NCBI GenBank assembly: GCA_029531795.1 | Contig: JAPEIS010000001.1 | Location: forward strand, 6,448,001-6,512,000 | From: Sclerotinia nivalis | Lineage: Eukaryota > Ascomycota > Leotiomycetes > Helotiales > Sclerotiniaceae | Length of the DNA: 64,000 nucleotides | Reading direction: 5' to 3' | Translations under genes and position numbers: made by a program | Shown here: positions 22,954-36,400 of the stretch, in pieces | Layout of the letters: each line of letters begins with the position of its first letter | Numbering within the stretch: position 1 is the stretch's first letter | The notes under the pieces: generated by a model | Database searches by the model: none | The model's input: the letters and a program-made list of their open reading frames with translations, nothing else | Told to the model about the DNA's origin: nothing

Positions 22954-23698
22954 AAACTGAATTGAATAAATTGAATTGAAAAAAAGTTCTAAGATATTAA
23001 GATATCATTGTATTATTAAAAGACAATATTAATAATCAATGAAATTATTTAGATCACGATTTATTTGAACGAAATTTTTTTTTAAATAAATTCCGGATAA
23101 TTGATATATATATATATATACAATATGGTTTTGATATCGGCATGTTAACAATTATTAAATTAATAATTATATTAACAAAAACGAATATCAAATTTCATTT
23201 TGATAAATTATAAAGTATTTATTGAAGTTATTAGAATAGAAGTAGTAATAATATTAATTAATCTACTTATATTAAGTATATAGAATCTAATTCTATAATA
23301 GAGATTTTTTATATATATTTTGTTTGTATTATATTATATTATATAATCGTAGATTATATAATATAATAATATCGATTCCTTTTAATATTCTTTTATTAAA
23401 ATTATTATTTAGTTTTTAATATTTGTTGTTTTGAAATCTATTAATTTTAATATATCTTTGAATTTTTCGAATACTATTCTTGTTAATAGCTTTATTATTT
23501 TGTTTATTATTTTATTCAAAATATTGATATATATAATCGTTATCTTTTCTTTTTCAATAAAATTTTTAATAAAATAACAATAAATATCGATATATTTTAA
23601 TTATTTATATAAATATATAATTTTAATTAAAACCAATATTCCTAGATTATTATTTAAGATCTATATTTTATTTCCTTTTTTAGATATATAAATCAATC
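22462..23698. other. AT-rich remnant with microsatellites, no gene
   Basis: Sequence between the DNA transposons and element A. It is strongly AT-rich with simple-repeat runs and short palindromes. The part from about 23,100 to 23,698 may be the left half of the gypsy element into which A inserted, but I could not recognise a domain in it. Confidence 0.5.
22846..22951. repeat. Compound trinucleotide microsatellite (CTT)n(TAG)n(TAT)n
   Basis: Consecutive perfect runs of CTT/TTC, then TAG, then TAT units over roughly 100 bp in non-coding AT-rich sequence. Confidence 0.9.
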
Positions 23699-23861
23699 TA
23701 TCACGGTAAGGGAAAAGGTATGTGTAGGTTTAATCTATTGTTGTACTACGAGGAGGAGAAGAAGGTCAAGGAGGTGATCTGACTATATAGAAGTGAGTGT
23801 ATGCATGTGTGCCTAAGGTATATATGATTATATGCAAATGAAGGGAGATGAATCTATAATA
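23699..23861 (-). repeat. 3' LTR of gypsy A
   Basis: 163 bp, same length as the partner at 30,437. On the plus strand it begins TATCACGGTAAGGGAAAAGG and ends in a decayed GATGAATCTATAATA, where the partner has GATGAACCCGTAACA. The differences are transitions. A CTATATAG motif lies in the middle and may be the promoter TATA box in the sense direction. Confidence 0.92.
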
Positions 23862-24149
23862 GTACCCCCTCCTCAAAAAACCCATTTGATCCCAAATGGA
23901 TATTAAAAAATAAAGAAAAATAAAGAAAAAATATAGATCTCTTTTCTCAATTAGGTTTCTGAACAAAAAATATATAATATTCTTTAATGATATTATATCC
24001 TTTATTATTATAACATATAATATACCTTTAAACGAAGCGAACAATTTTGATATGAGTAGATCTTCGTAGAGTAAGTGTAACAATTGCATTATATGATTCC
24101 GATTGCAAATTTTGTGGTTCCGATTGTAATATAGTAATATCGAGGTGCT

Positions 24150-27100
24150 TTAGGATCCAAACTGGCAGTTCTAGTTTCTTTAAATGAAGGTGATAATATT
24201 CGATAAGAATCTTCTTGTTATCTTTTAAATCATTAACTGATTGCCAAATTGGTGTGTAATATCTTCATTTGATCAAATAATAATGGCCATCTTTATCGTG
24301 ATTATCTAAAACTCTTTTAAATATTTATTTCTGAACAGGTTTATTTTTATCATCATTTCGCTTCAAAATTCTGTCCTGTATAGTTAGGGATTCTGATTCG
24401 TTAATTATTACTTGAATTGAGAAATGAGGATTAATATAAATTGGAAGTAAAAGAAAATGATGGAAAACAGAGAAGATTTTAACATTCTCAAACAATTGAA
24501 CAAGACAAGTATAAGGATAAACTTTGATAATCTTATAAAAACAGATCCATTTATTATTTAGCTTTTTTGCTTTATACAAAGTCTTCATATTCTTGGTATT
24601 AACAAAGACTTTCTGGTTAGCTGTATAGCGAGGTGAATCAGAACAGTAACAGTTAGTATAATCCTTATAAATAGCAACTACTTACTGTATAAAAATACGA
24701 AGTTGTTTCAAGATATATTCTATACAATCTGTAGTCCTATTACTTTTAAAGAATTCTTGTTTTTGTATTAGAGTTATATCCAATAAGCAAAATTTACTAA
24801 ATTCAATATCTAGGTATGGATTAAAACTATAATTAGCGAAAAAAGATAAACAATTAATTATTTCAGAAACCAAATTATTGAATACAAATTCGGCTAAGGA
24901 TAATCAATCCAACCAATCGTTTTGATGATAATTAACAAAAACTCATAAATACTACTCCAGAACCGAATTAATACACTCAATCTAACCATCTGTTTGAAAA
25001 TGAAAAATTGAAGAATGTTTTAAAATAACTCCCAACCGTTCCAAGAGTTGTAACCAGAATCCTAATACAAACTGTGTTCCCCGATCGGAAATAATATTGT
25101 CCGGAAATCTATAAAATGTATAAACACAACTAATAAAAGTATCGATTAGCTCCTTTATCATTAATATACATATACCGATGAAATATTTCATTTTAGTTAA
25201 CCTACAAATTACTATTAAGATATATTTATAAATAGAATTATAACAAATACAATCCGGGAACAATATAATATAATCAATTGAGATATCAAACCACACACGA
25301 AAAAGGACAGACAACGATTTCAAAAATCCGGGAGGCACCGATTTGAACGATTTGATACAAATACAAAATTCGCAAACCTTTATATAGAATGCAATCTCCA
25401 AATACATATTAGATTACCAATATATACAAAAGACAAAATCGATCGTTTTAATTCGATCAGGATAGCCAATAGGATCAGAAGAATGAATTCGATAAATAAT
25501 TTGGAATTTGAGTTCATCATCTAATAGAATCCAAATCTTATCCCGATAATAAATTCTATTATTTTGAACCGAACAATCTTGTATAACAATTCGAAGGATT
25601 TTACAATACTCTTTTGGCCATTTAATCACCAATGAGTTATTAAAAGTAAAAATAAATTGATCTACAATATCGGATCTAATATACACTGCATCGATTAAAA
25701 TATCAATTGGTTGATCATAAAATAATACTATTGTTTCCATTGATACCAAATTGATATACTCAATCAAATCCTTATAAAGGTCGTTGTTAAAATGATCCTA
25801 AAAGAGAACAATACATTCTCGATTCTTTAAACACTCATCGTTTGGATCAAAGCGATACAGCCGATCTTTGTATTTTCTACTTAGTGCGTTTGATCGAATA
25901 GCTTTGTTTCCTAATCGATAAACTATACAAAAATTATATTGAAACAGAAATTCAGATTATCGCATTTGCCATTGATTAAGAACTTTTGTAATTATAAAAT
26001 ATTCGAGATTCTTATAATCAATAAGAATCTCGAATTCCTTTTGTAAGCCTTAGAATTTTGGACATTATTCTTCTATTACCTTAATAATAACAAATAATTC
26101 TTTATCGTAAATCTTATAATTACATTCTACTACTATATACTTAAATAAAAAGTAAACAATTGAATACAAAACATTATCATTATCATATTGCGAGAGAACT
26201 CCTCCTGAAATCCAATCGAAAGCATCAATTTCCAAAACAGTTTTCCGCCTATAATCAAAGTATACCAAAACCGATGCTATTATGAAAGCTCTTTTTAAAG
26301 CATCAAAAGCCTTTGTATAATCTGCAATCTAATCCCATATAATATTCTTCTATAAGAGATCATTGAAAGAGCAACAAATCTTTGAAAAATCTTTTATAAA
26401 ACGTCGATAGAAATTGACGAAACTAAGAAATCATTGTAAATCCTTTACACATAAAGACAATTCCCAAAATATAATAACCATAACCTTTTCTTGATCTATT
26501 TCAATACTTTCGGTTGTAATAATAAAACCCAAATACTTTGTCTTCGTAATTTCGAACTCGCATTTGTTAATATCAATCTATAATCCAATATCTATTAACT
26601 TTTGAACTACTTAGCAAATATACTCTTTATGCTTTATAGGATTATCGGAGTAGATTAGAACATCATCGAGATATGCAGTGCAATACTTGTCCAACTCATC
26701 GAAAAGTATATGATTGATATAATATTGGAACGATACAGGTATATTACAGAAACCGAAAGGTATAATCAAAGATTCAAAAAGATTAAAACGAGTAATGAAT
26801 ACAATTTTCTATTCATCCCTTTCAACAATTCGCAATTTATTGAATACTGTAATAATATCAAACTTGATGTAAATTTTTGTATTACAAAGAGTATCTAACG
26901 TTTTGTGAACAATGAATAATAGATAACGATTCTTTATAATAATATTATTTAATTCTTGATAATTTTAACAAATACAAACCCCCCCTTCCAACTTAGCAAC
27001 CAATAACAAAGGAGAAGTGTACCGTAATCTCGATTCCTGAATAAACCCCTTGGAGAGATTATCATCAAGTTATTTACACACCATTACCAACTCCATTAGC

Positions 27101-27420
27101 GATAAAGAATGGTTTTTGAAATAAAATAACTCTTTATCGAATATCAATTCAATTTTGTAATCCCAAATTCGACGAAACGGCAATTTATTTGTATAATGTA
27201 GGAGAAAGGCAGGAAGTTTATCTTGTAACCATATAGAAAGTCTTTATTGTATTTGATCATCACTAAGAGAAGATTTACCGATTAAAAATTTATCGATATC
27301 AGCCTCAGAGACCTTTCGCAAATGGAGCGGTTTGTAACAATCATATATAAAATTATAAAATTGCAATAGAATTCTAAAAAGCATCTTTATTATATTACCT
27401 TGCCCTTATAAAATCGATCG
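24150..27420 (-). pseudogene. Gypsy A pol: RT, RNase H, integrase, chromodomain (decayed)
   Basis: Reading the minus strand: RT with AYLDDVLIYSDNP near 26,645-26,680, then RNase H (FDYRRKTVLEIDAFDW at about 26,220-26,268, continuing to 26,065). The integrase zinc-binding region lies around 25,414-25,767. The integrase core is at 24,982-25,407 with YILIVICRLTKMKYFI and DNIISDRGTQFV, the second holding the catalytic Asp region. The capsid-proximal end has GNK-like and SESLTIQDRI segments, and a chromodomain-like YYTPIWQSVNDLKDN at about 24,240-24,290. Chromodomains target such elements to heterochromatin (family knowledge). Several stops make it inactive. Confidence 0.85.
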
Positions 27421-27477
27421 AAAATCCCTTTTTGTGAATATCGAGGATAATATAGCCTATCGTAGATGATCTTATTT

Positions 27478-27622
27478 ATCACGGTGGTGGTAGGGTGCTT
27501 TAAGATATGATGATATTCTACGAAGAAGGAAGAAGGTGCTAGGAAGAGCGCCAACTATATGGGGGATGGGTGCCTTAGGCAGCCATGCAGACTAGCTAGG
27601 AACGGGTTACGAACCCGTGACA
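27478..27622 (-). repeat. Family-B solo LTR (145 bp) inserted in gypsy A
   Basis: The plus strand starts TATCACGGTGGTGGTAGGG and ends CGAACCCGTGACA. It is the reverse complement of the LTR at 1,087-1,232 and parallels that at 53,340-53,485. The target duplication TTATT is at 27,473-27,477 and 27,623-27,627. The sister element C shows the uninterrupted site near 61,000. It splits the gag-pol of A between RT and gag and is younger than A. Confidence 0.93.
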
Positions 27623-28299
27623 TTATTCAACAATTTTCTGTACGGTATTCAATTCATCCTATATTAATTGGATAACCCGAATATTATCTTATTAACAAAA
27701 CGAAACAAAGCTAGAAGCTTACAATCAACGAATATCATCTATATTTGGGCTTGTATCTTTGTAAATAGGTATAGGGAGTTCCCCAACAGAAAGCAGAGAC
27801 AAACGGTTTTTTGGATTGTAAATAGACCGACACCGATTTGCAATCTTTAAAATCGATTTTGGATACAAACAATTGGGAATCATCTATATTTGATTATTTG
27901 GTTCTTTGTAACGTTTTATTCGATAATGATTCATATCAGACGTCAGACCCTGTTGAAATTCGAGATCAATAGAAGAATCGTTAGATTGTAATATATAATC
28001 TTCATCTGATATCTCTTCAATAGAAAATTTTTTATAAGAAGTTCTTTTAAAAGTAGAAAGCGTTTGAATAAATGAACAATCGATATCGTCCTTTGAACAA
28101 TCCTCGATATATAAAAAACAGTATTTATAAACTGTATATTTAGCTTTTATATCAGAATCGGTAAGGAATTTATTTAAAGGTTCGATAGTATCAACGATCT
28201 ATTGTAGAATAACTTTTGTTAGATTTTCTTGTTCTTTGATCGGAGATAGAATCGTTGATACGGTAATTAGCTTTGAATTATAACACGTCAAACAATTGG

Positions 28300-30310
28300 A
28301 AGTATAATAGTTTGAAGAGAATATTAAACTCATCTCTATTCAATTGATAGTAGGATTGTAACGCTGTAATTATAATAAGCCAAAGATTAATAATATCTCT
28401 GATAAAAGCTGGGTAATATAAAAGGATCAATACTTATAATGATTCTTTATAGCGATTTCCATTACAAAATATTCTGTAATTCTGTTAACGACCTTTCTAT
28501 CGGCAAATCGGAGTTCGCGAAGGTAAAATAAAAGTTGTATTTTAATATTGTATTTGAAAGCAAAAGAACAATCAATAAAGACTTCTTCAAAGCATTTATT
28601 ATCAATAAGATTTGTAATAGTAAAAGGATTTTCATATATAGAGAATATAGTAGTTTTAACAAGTAGAGATTTGTTATTTATAGAATTGAACTGCAATAGT
28701 TTATCTTTATCCATTCCTCGATTTACTTTTTTGCCTTTAGTATTCCTCTACAAGCGATTTTTCGTAAAGATTAATCTTTTCCCTATTCAGGACTTTCCTT
28801 GACCGAATTAAGTATAGAGATAATTTCCTTTGATTCAATATAGTCTTACTATTATGCTTGATTCAGATACTGTTGGCTTTATACCCAATTACCAATATAT
28901 CCTCCTCGAAATCCATTGTGATTATTATTAAACCTATTAACACCTCGAAAAACCGGAACGACAATATATTGATCGGGGGCCGGATTAGTTAAAGCAGCGG
29001 TATTGCAATTGGAAAAGGTATTAACAGGAATTTGTTTGCCAAAAAGAAGATTACTATTGATATCATAAATAATATAATAATCAATCTGAAGGTAACCGAT
29101 CCTATTATAACAATTACAAGAAACTACAGGATTAAACTTCTTTTTCTTATTTTGTAAACCTTTTTTCTATTATCTTTTTTGTTTCATTGTATCGAGGTTT
29201 ATAGGGTTATTATCAACAATAAATACTTTATCAGAATTTTTGTTATAATATTTAGTGTTACAAAGATTCTGATTTCAAATAAAGAATTTCTTTTATCAAT
29301 TATCAATATCATTGGTTGTATAAAGGTTCGAATTATCAATGACTAAAGTTCGAAAGGAGATTGTAACCTTTTGTTTTATTGTATTAACAATCTCGTAATC
29401 AGACTTATAGCAAAAATTAGCAAAATGAAACAATGTAAAAAAGAAAACCGAAAAGAATTCCTTTGGATCTATAGAAAGTTTATCGAATTTGAGCAAAGCT
29501 TCTCTTTCGATATCCACAGAGATATATAATTTGTCCAATTTGGCCAAAAACGAAACAACGGAATCGAAACAAATAGGATTGTTAACGAATTTAATGATAT
29601 CTATAATACACTCTTATTATATTTGATTATCGAAAAGATTAATAATATAACTAATCTTCTTTTATTCGAAAGCAAAAAGTTGTAAATCGATTATTCAATA
29701 AAATTGCAAATCCAATTTCCAGGATTGATAGTTCTTTTATCGGATGAGAATATTAAATCTTTTGTTTTTAAAAATGAATGGGTCCTTTTGAGTTTGGCAG
29801 AGAGTAGTCGGTTTCTAGTTAATGACAGTATCATTGGTGTCCAATTGAGTTTACTTGCTGGTTAGAATACGAAGAAGTTCGATGTTTTCCGTTTTGAATT
29901 CCTCGATCTTATTTGTTTGAATAACGATATAAGTAGTTTGAATAGTAAAGCGATCTTCGATAACAAAAAAAACATAATTCAGGTAAACAGTTTATTCGTT
30001 AGGACCGACAGCGAGGTTTGGCATCACTGGAACATCCAATTCTGTTAGGATTTGTATAATAGTAGGCCATTAACCGAAGACTTATTGGATTTCGGTACGA
30101 ATTCCTTCGATAAAAGTAGAAGTCGTACTACTAGTGGATGTAGAACTGGAAATCATTGTAAAAAGAATTACAATTGTATAAAGTAATCGATAGGGAATTT
30201 GCGATTGCACAAAAGCAATCAAAAACAGATACAAAAGTTTGCGAATAAATACAATCGTACAAAAGCAATTAGGGATCAGAAGCTGCATAAAAGCAGATAA
30301 GAAATACAAT
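28300..30310 (-). pseudogene. Gypsy A gag, zinc knuckle destroyed
   Basis: Gag-like minus-strand segments include AKLDKLYISVDIEREALLKF (about 29,488-29,547) and the region 29,296-29,487. The nucleic-acid-binding knuckle lies at 29,077-29,118, where C-x2-C-x4-H-x4-C reads CNCYNRIGYLQIDY. The second Cys, the His and the last Cys are all Tyr. Protease-proximal sequence continues to about 28,427. Many stops are present. The capsid and knuckle would package the element RNA if intact. Confidence 0.75.
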
Positions 30311-30436
30311 TATACAAAAGTAAACAAGTTACGATGGTGCAAAAACAATCGAAAACAGATACAGAAGCCTGTAGATGATTTGGCAAGGCCAGATCACTTC
30401 GTAAAATGATGGAGCCTTTGAAAGGATAGTACAAAT

Positions 30437-30599
30437 TATCATGGTAAGGGAAAAGGTATGTATAGGTTTGATCTATTGTTGTACTACGAGGAGGAGAAGA
30501 AGGTCAAGGAGGTGACCTGACTATATAGAAGTGAGTGTATGCATGTGTGTCTAAGGCACACATGATCACGTGTAGGTGAAGGGAGATGAACCCGTAACA
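30437..30599 (-). repeat. 5' LTR of gypsy A
   Basis: 163 bp ending GATGAACCCGTAACA. It contains the near-perfect palindrome TGTGTGTCTAAGGCACACA around 30,544-30,562. It is less mutated than its partner. In the sense direction it drives gag on the minus strand. Confidence 0.92.
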
Positions 30600-30604
30600 C
30601 AATC

Positions 30605-32500
30605 TTTTTAGATTTTTGAATATTTAAATTATTTATTTTTCTTATTTTATAAATATAATTATTGATATATATTTGAATTTGGTATTTGGTATTATTATCA
30701 TATGAAAGTGATTTATAAAATTATATCAAACAAAATTATGATATAATTAAATAAAAACACCGAAGGGTTTTTAAAGCTTTACAAAAATACAAAAAGGATC
30801 TTTATAGTATTTATTTTGTTTTGAAAATTAATACCAATATTTTTATAATTCAATTAAACAAAACAATTACAGATTTATCTGATATTTTGATTACGAAATG
30901 GATTACTTGAATTAGACTTTTTGATTTTGATATCAAATATATTTCTGGAAATAAAAATACTATTATTGATATACTATTACAACAATTACAAACTATTTCA
31001 AACAATATTAATGAAAAATATAAAAAAGATATTGATGATCTAATTATTGTAGATTTAAATTCCTTAAATATAGATCCAATTGTAAATATAAATACCTTTC
31101 AAATTTTAAGACTATTTCAAATTTTGAAATACAAAAATAAGAAGATACAAAAATTTGTCTAATACATTATTATATTACAAAAATCTAAGGATTTGATAAT
31201 TAAGGATTAATAAATATTCAAAAAAAAAACTTTCAATTTCTATATCAAAAACCATTATTTATTTAGAATTCGTGGAAATAGATTGTTCTCTACTTATATA
31301 ATTGTAAATGATGGTTTAGTTAAAAAAGCAAAAGTTATAATTCAAATATACAAAGAATTAAATTATAAAAATCTAAAATCATTATATATTAAATTGTACA
31401 ATTATTATTGATGAAATGATATATACAAGAATATAAAAAATTGAATAACTTTCTATTCCGTTTACCAATTCAGATCATTCAAATAAATAAGTAAATTAAT
31501 GATTATTATCTAAACTTCAAATATCTAACGAAAAATTGGTATAGATATTACGAAAATACTTGATGATTATAAATTCAAATATTTTATTATTTTATAAGAA
31601 AATTTCAATAATTAAATAAAAACTAAAGTATTATAGAATATTATTTCGAAAATTATAACTAAATTCCTTTACAAAATAATTTACTATTATAACCTTTTTG
31701 AAAAGATTATTATAAATAATAATTCTGAAAACAAAAACATTATATTTGCTTATTACGAAAAATATAAAATCAACAAAATCTGGATATCTATTTACTATTT
31801 TCAAATTAATGAAATAATAGAAAAAGATTATTATCCTATCGTTAAAGTATTCTCCTGTTTATTATAAGATAGATATAGATAATTCGAATAATTGGAAATT
31901 ATATTATTCATTGATTGTATTTCGATATATAAATCTACAAATAAAAAGCTATATTGCCCTTTGAAATTATTTATATAATTTAGAAAATCCTTAATTAGAG
32001 AAATATATATATTCAAAAAGATTTGCTAATTATCAAAACACAATAATTAAAAATACTAAACAAAGATATCGAAGAATTTTTTTTTTATAAATAATATTAT
32101 AAAGAAGATGAAAAACTTTATTACAATTTAAATTGCAAAACTCTAAATAAGAATATTCAAATAAAAGATATCATTTTATATTACAATTTTTAATCGAAAA
32201 TTGATATATTATACAATATAAAATTTGTTTTCAAATAATACAGCACTTATAAAATTTCAAAGAAATTAGAAGGTCTTTTTATCTATATTCTTAAAAAAAT
32301 AAATAGAACCCTATTTAATGAAACCTATATCGATATTCGATTCAAGAAATATATATTATATTCAGATCTCTTTATTAACAATAATTCGAATAACTTTTGT
32401 AATTGAATCAATAAGAAATACTAAATATTAAAACATTTATATTCTTCAAAATAAACAAACAATTAAAGATTGTTTTCTACTCGATTATAGAATAACCTAG
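30605..32500 (+). pseudogene. Gypsy G pol fragment: RNase H end and integrase
   Basis: Plus-strand remnant of an older gypsy element interrupted on its left by A. It shows the RNase H/connection signature RLFDFDIKYISGNKNTIIDI near 30,915-30,975, then an integrase zinc-binding-like region near 31,250-31,370. The integrase core follows around 31,520-31,850 (DITKILDDYKFKYFIILQ and a later KYKINKIWISIYYFQINEII). A C-terminal LYYN- and NTLFNETY-like stretch ends near 32,400. Stops are frequent. Its upstream part should lie left of 23,694 but is not recognisable. It predates A. Confidence 0.75.
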
Positions 32501-33073
32501 ATCCTAAAAAAAAAAAGGAAATATAAAAAATCAAAGAAAAATTGTTATCACAAATTCTTATTTATCGATTACAAAATGCAAACAAAAAATCTTTCTAAAT
32601 TTCTAAAAAAGGAAGAATATTTGGATTTTATTGAAAAATCTAAAAAAACTTATAATACAATTAATCTCATTTTTTAAATAATTTTTATCAACTTTTGATC
32701 AACTTTTGAACAATTCAATATCTTTTTTATAAATCTTATTCTTTTAACAAAAAGTCATTGAACTTTTATTTCATTTTTTATACTTTCTTTTATTTAATTT
32801 TTTTATAATATCTAAAGAAGAATTTAATTAAACTATAATTTCTTATTCCTTTGAAAATACTCTCTTTCTTATTTAATACAAAAATCAATTCTTTAAAAAC
32901 GAAATCAAAATCTTTATATTTATTAATACTTTCGATATTATAAAAGAAAAATATAATACTTTTGAATACTAATTCAATTATTTATTGAATATTACTAATT
33001 ATATCGGAGATTTTGTTAACAAAATAAAAGATCGAATTGAAGATTAGAATTTTTATAAAACAATTAATCTTTC
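32500..33073. other. AT-rich sequence between G and copia F
   Basis: No recognised domain. The last 110 bases read on the plus strand as NYIGDFVNKIKDRIED and appear to continue after copia F at 40,669, so this may be the start of the unidentified region described there. Confidence 0.4.
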
Positions 33074-33434
33074 TATTATGAGATAGTACGATTATGGAGT
33101 ATGTTGAAGGGATCGGAGAGAAGATGGTTATAGTGAAGTGTTTAGAATTAAAGTGTGTTTTGAATGAGAATTGTATTGAATGATCTATTCTCGATCTTAA
33201 GGATTATAGGTGGTATATATAGATTTAATAGAAGCTATTTAGTTAACGAGAAGTATCAATTAGGTTAGGCTTCGATTTGTATGATATTAGGAGAGGGTTG
33301 ACGATTGTAAGGATCGATAAGATCTAGAAGAGTCTGATAATTAATGCAAAATGAAGGGTTTAATGATTATGGAGTATAGGGTAATTGTAGATTATTAGTT
33401 ATGTGAATTAGGTATTATATGATTATTTGTGATA
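33074..33434 (-). repeat. 3' LTR of copia F (361 bp)
   Basis: Pairs with 40,303-40,663 over its full length, including GATCGTAAGGATCGATAAGATC-like sequence. The two differ mainly by transitions. The terminal TGTCA of the sense strand has decayed to TATCA here. Confidence 0.93.
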
Positions 33435-36400
33435 TACTTTTTAGATTGAGAATTGGTTTGTAACAATAAGGAAAGATTGTAAAGAGTAGTGGTTGATCAA
33501 ATATAGAGTATAGATTTTGATAATGTATAAGTATCGATTTTGAGCGATTCCGATTGAAATTGGTGGTGTAGTTCAATTTGGTCGATTAATTGATTAAATT
33601 GATTAAATTGATTATTTCGTGATTATGTCGATAAGGTTGATCTATTGATTATATTGATTACTTTGAATATTGATCATTTGGATCGAGTTGATCGTTTTAG
33701 TTGTATTGATCAATTGATATAAAGAAATGAATGTAAGTTGTAATATATTGATCGATTTGATTAATATGATTGGTTTTGATTAGTAGTTACGAACTAATTA
33801 ATGTAGTGTATATGTGCGATCAAATTTCATCAATTTTGTATGGTATTATAATGGTGTTTTGTTCGAAAGTGTACAATGCTGTAGATGGTTTGTGATTAAT
33901 ATAATCGAATTAATCAAATAATACAACAAGATTTCGAAGAGCCTGATGAGATTCGAAAAAGGAGAGTATAATCGAAAAGATCTGAAATATAAGTTATTTC
34001 ATTCTTTATTTTGTAGTTTAATTATCGTAGTGGTTATTAAGGTGATATTTTTGAAATGATTTATATTTTAATGATTATTGTATAAAAGTGAATTGGGAGT
34101 ACCTTGATTGTATACAAATTCGACGAAATTTGTTTATATATTTATACAATCGGTTAATAGATAGATTACATTTTGCAATCAATATTATATAGAATATTAA
34201 TTGTGCCGAAATAGACAAAGGAGATTTTCGATTGTATATTGATTTGATAAAATTCGTTTGTAGATGTACACGATCGGTTTCTTGTCCAGTTTTGAATGGT
34301 GTTACTTTTATATCGAGGATCGAAGAGAAGAGAAATATCGAAAAGAAAAAAATAATAAGAAGAGTCAACAATGAATTGAATAGTTTTTATTCTATTATAA
34401 ATTTGAGTAAAAGGATATTGTAATAATAATCATGAATTAATTGATGATATATATATATACAAGCAAATTTCATCAATTTAATATAGGATTATAATAATAT
34501 TAAGTTCGAAAGCGTATAATGCAATAAATGATCTGTGATTATTCTTATTCAATCTTTATAATTCTATTATTAATATCTTATAAGTTCAGGAGAAAACAGA
34601 AGTATTCGAACTTTTGTTGTATGAAGTTCTTGGTAAACTCGTTGATTATTATATCGGTAATTGGAAAGTAGATTATATAAAAGTTTTCTTTTGAATATTT
34701 CTATTGTAATTATATATTCTATATATCGTTATATCTGAGCTTTGTAGTAATTCGTTTGTTCTTATCAATTACTAGTTTGATTGTTTACTAATTATTACAG
34801 AATATTAATATAGGTTTTTTTATTGCAAGATTGATTTCTTTTAGAAAGTATAAAGTTGCTATAGTTTCTTTTGATATACATTTGATATCGAATAGTTCAG
34901 CTTCAATGGTAGAGGTAATCATGATATCCTATTTAGATACTTTTTATATAATTAAGTTATCGAAAAGGGATATTATATATTTTTGGGATGATCTACGAGT
35001 ATCAAGATTATCTGTAAAAGAAGTATTTAAGAAGACGAGAAATTGTAGTATCTGATTATTATTGTATTGTATTGTAAGAAATCTTGTATTTCAAAGATAT
35101 TCAAGGCAATAGTCAATGGCTTTTATATATTCGATCGATGGATTGATCAAATAGTGGTTCAATTGTAAGGTAGCGAATGAGATATCTGCTTTTATTGTAA
35201 TTGTAGTATATAGAATTGATTCTATTTTCTTTTGATATAATTTGATTATATATATAAAAGTTTAACCTGAATTTTTCTGAAATATTATTATAAAAAGTGG
35301 TATGTATATTATCCCTTTTGTTGTTTTAAATTTCTTAGTAATTTTTTCAATATATATATTATAAACTAATTATAGCTTTTTTTTGGATTGATTATAAAGG
35401 ATATGTATTTCTAGAAATCATTTTGTATCTTTAAAATCATATAATTTGTATATAGTTTTGATTCCTTCAATGATTTTTATAATAATTAATTCATTCTTTT
35501 TGTAATATATAATCTGAATATTATTTATAAAGAATAGGATTATAATAATATACTTTAGATTGATATAAAGATATAATTCCTCCTTATATTATATTAATCC
35601 TAGTTTTTCGAATGTCTGAGTGAAATCCTTGAACTATATTACAGGGGAATTTCGAAGATTATATAATACTCGATCGATAATGATATATTTATTGGAGACT
35701 TTGTAGTCATTAGGGAGATAATATATAATTGGGATATTAAAAGGGTTGTACAAAGTATTGACAAAAACGTTGATTATATTGTATTGTTTGGTTTCGAAAT
35801 TGTATTTGGTAATGATTATTATAACGATTCGGAATGATCGGTCAATGAATGTAATAGTATAAATAATTTCAATTGTATTTTTAGCTTAAAGATCTTTTTG
35901 TACTATTAAATAAAAACAATAATGAATAATTAGATTTTGATTATTGTATTTGTATATAAATATTTATTGAAAAGGGATTGATTTTATAGATTCCAATCCA
36001 GAATCGATTTTATGTTAGGTATTTCTAACCTTAAAGTTATTAACCTCAAAATCATAATTCTATTTGAATCAATATTCTATTTGATAATTTTCTAATTGGT
36101 AGTAAAAGCGGAATAATTTTGGAGTTATAAAGATATGAATTCGAAGAAAAGGTATTGTTTATGATTTATAGATCGTAGATTAGATGGATAATAATAGTAA
36201 TCTTGTTTCAGTTCCAATAATGATTATATTATAGATTGTTACAAATTGGAAATATTCTTTTATATTATTTATTCCAGTTTGATCGAATTAAAAGATAGAA
36301 TGAAAATCGTTGAAGCGATTTAATCCCGATGAATTTATCTTTTGTATAATAACGATTTCTATATAGGATCCAGTGTTGAGGTTATTTCTTTAATGGTATT

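Larger units (their letters stand above)
23699..30599 (-). mobile_element. Full-length Ty3/gypsy chromovirus-like retrotransposon A (6.9 kb)
   Basis: Two 163-bp LTRs (23,699-23,861 and 30,437-30,599) flank a minus-strand gag-pol. The insertion is bracketed by a 5-bp duplication CAATC (23,694-23,698 and 30,600-30,604). Next to the 3' LTR is a polypurine tract (minus strand GAGGAGGGGG, about 23,864-23,873). Gag lies roughly at 28,300-30,100 and pol at about 24,150-27,420, in the order protease/RT, RNase H, integrase, chromodomain. The solo LTR at 27,478-27,622 lies inside. It retains the intact RT box YLDD at 26,662-26,673, so it is less decayed than its relatives, though stops interrupt every domain. 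Confidence 0.93.
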
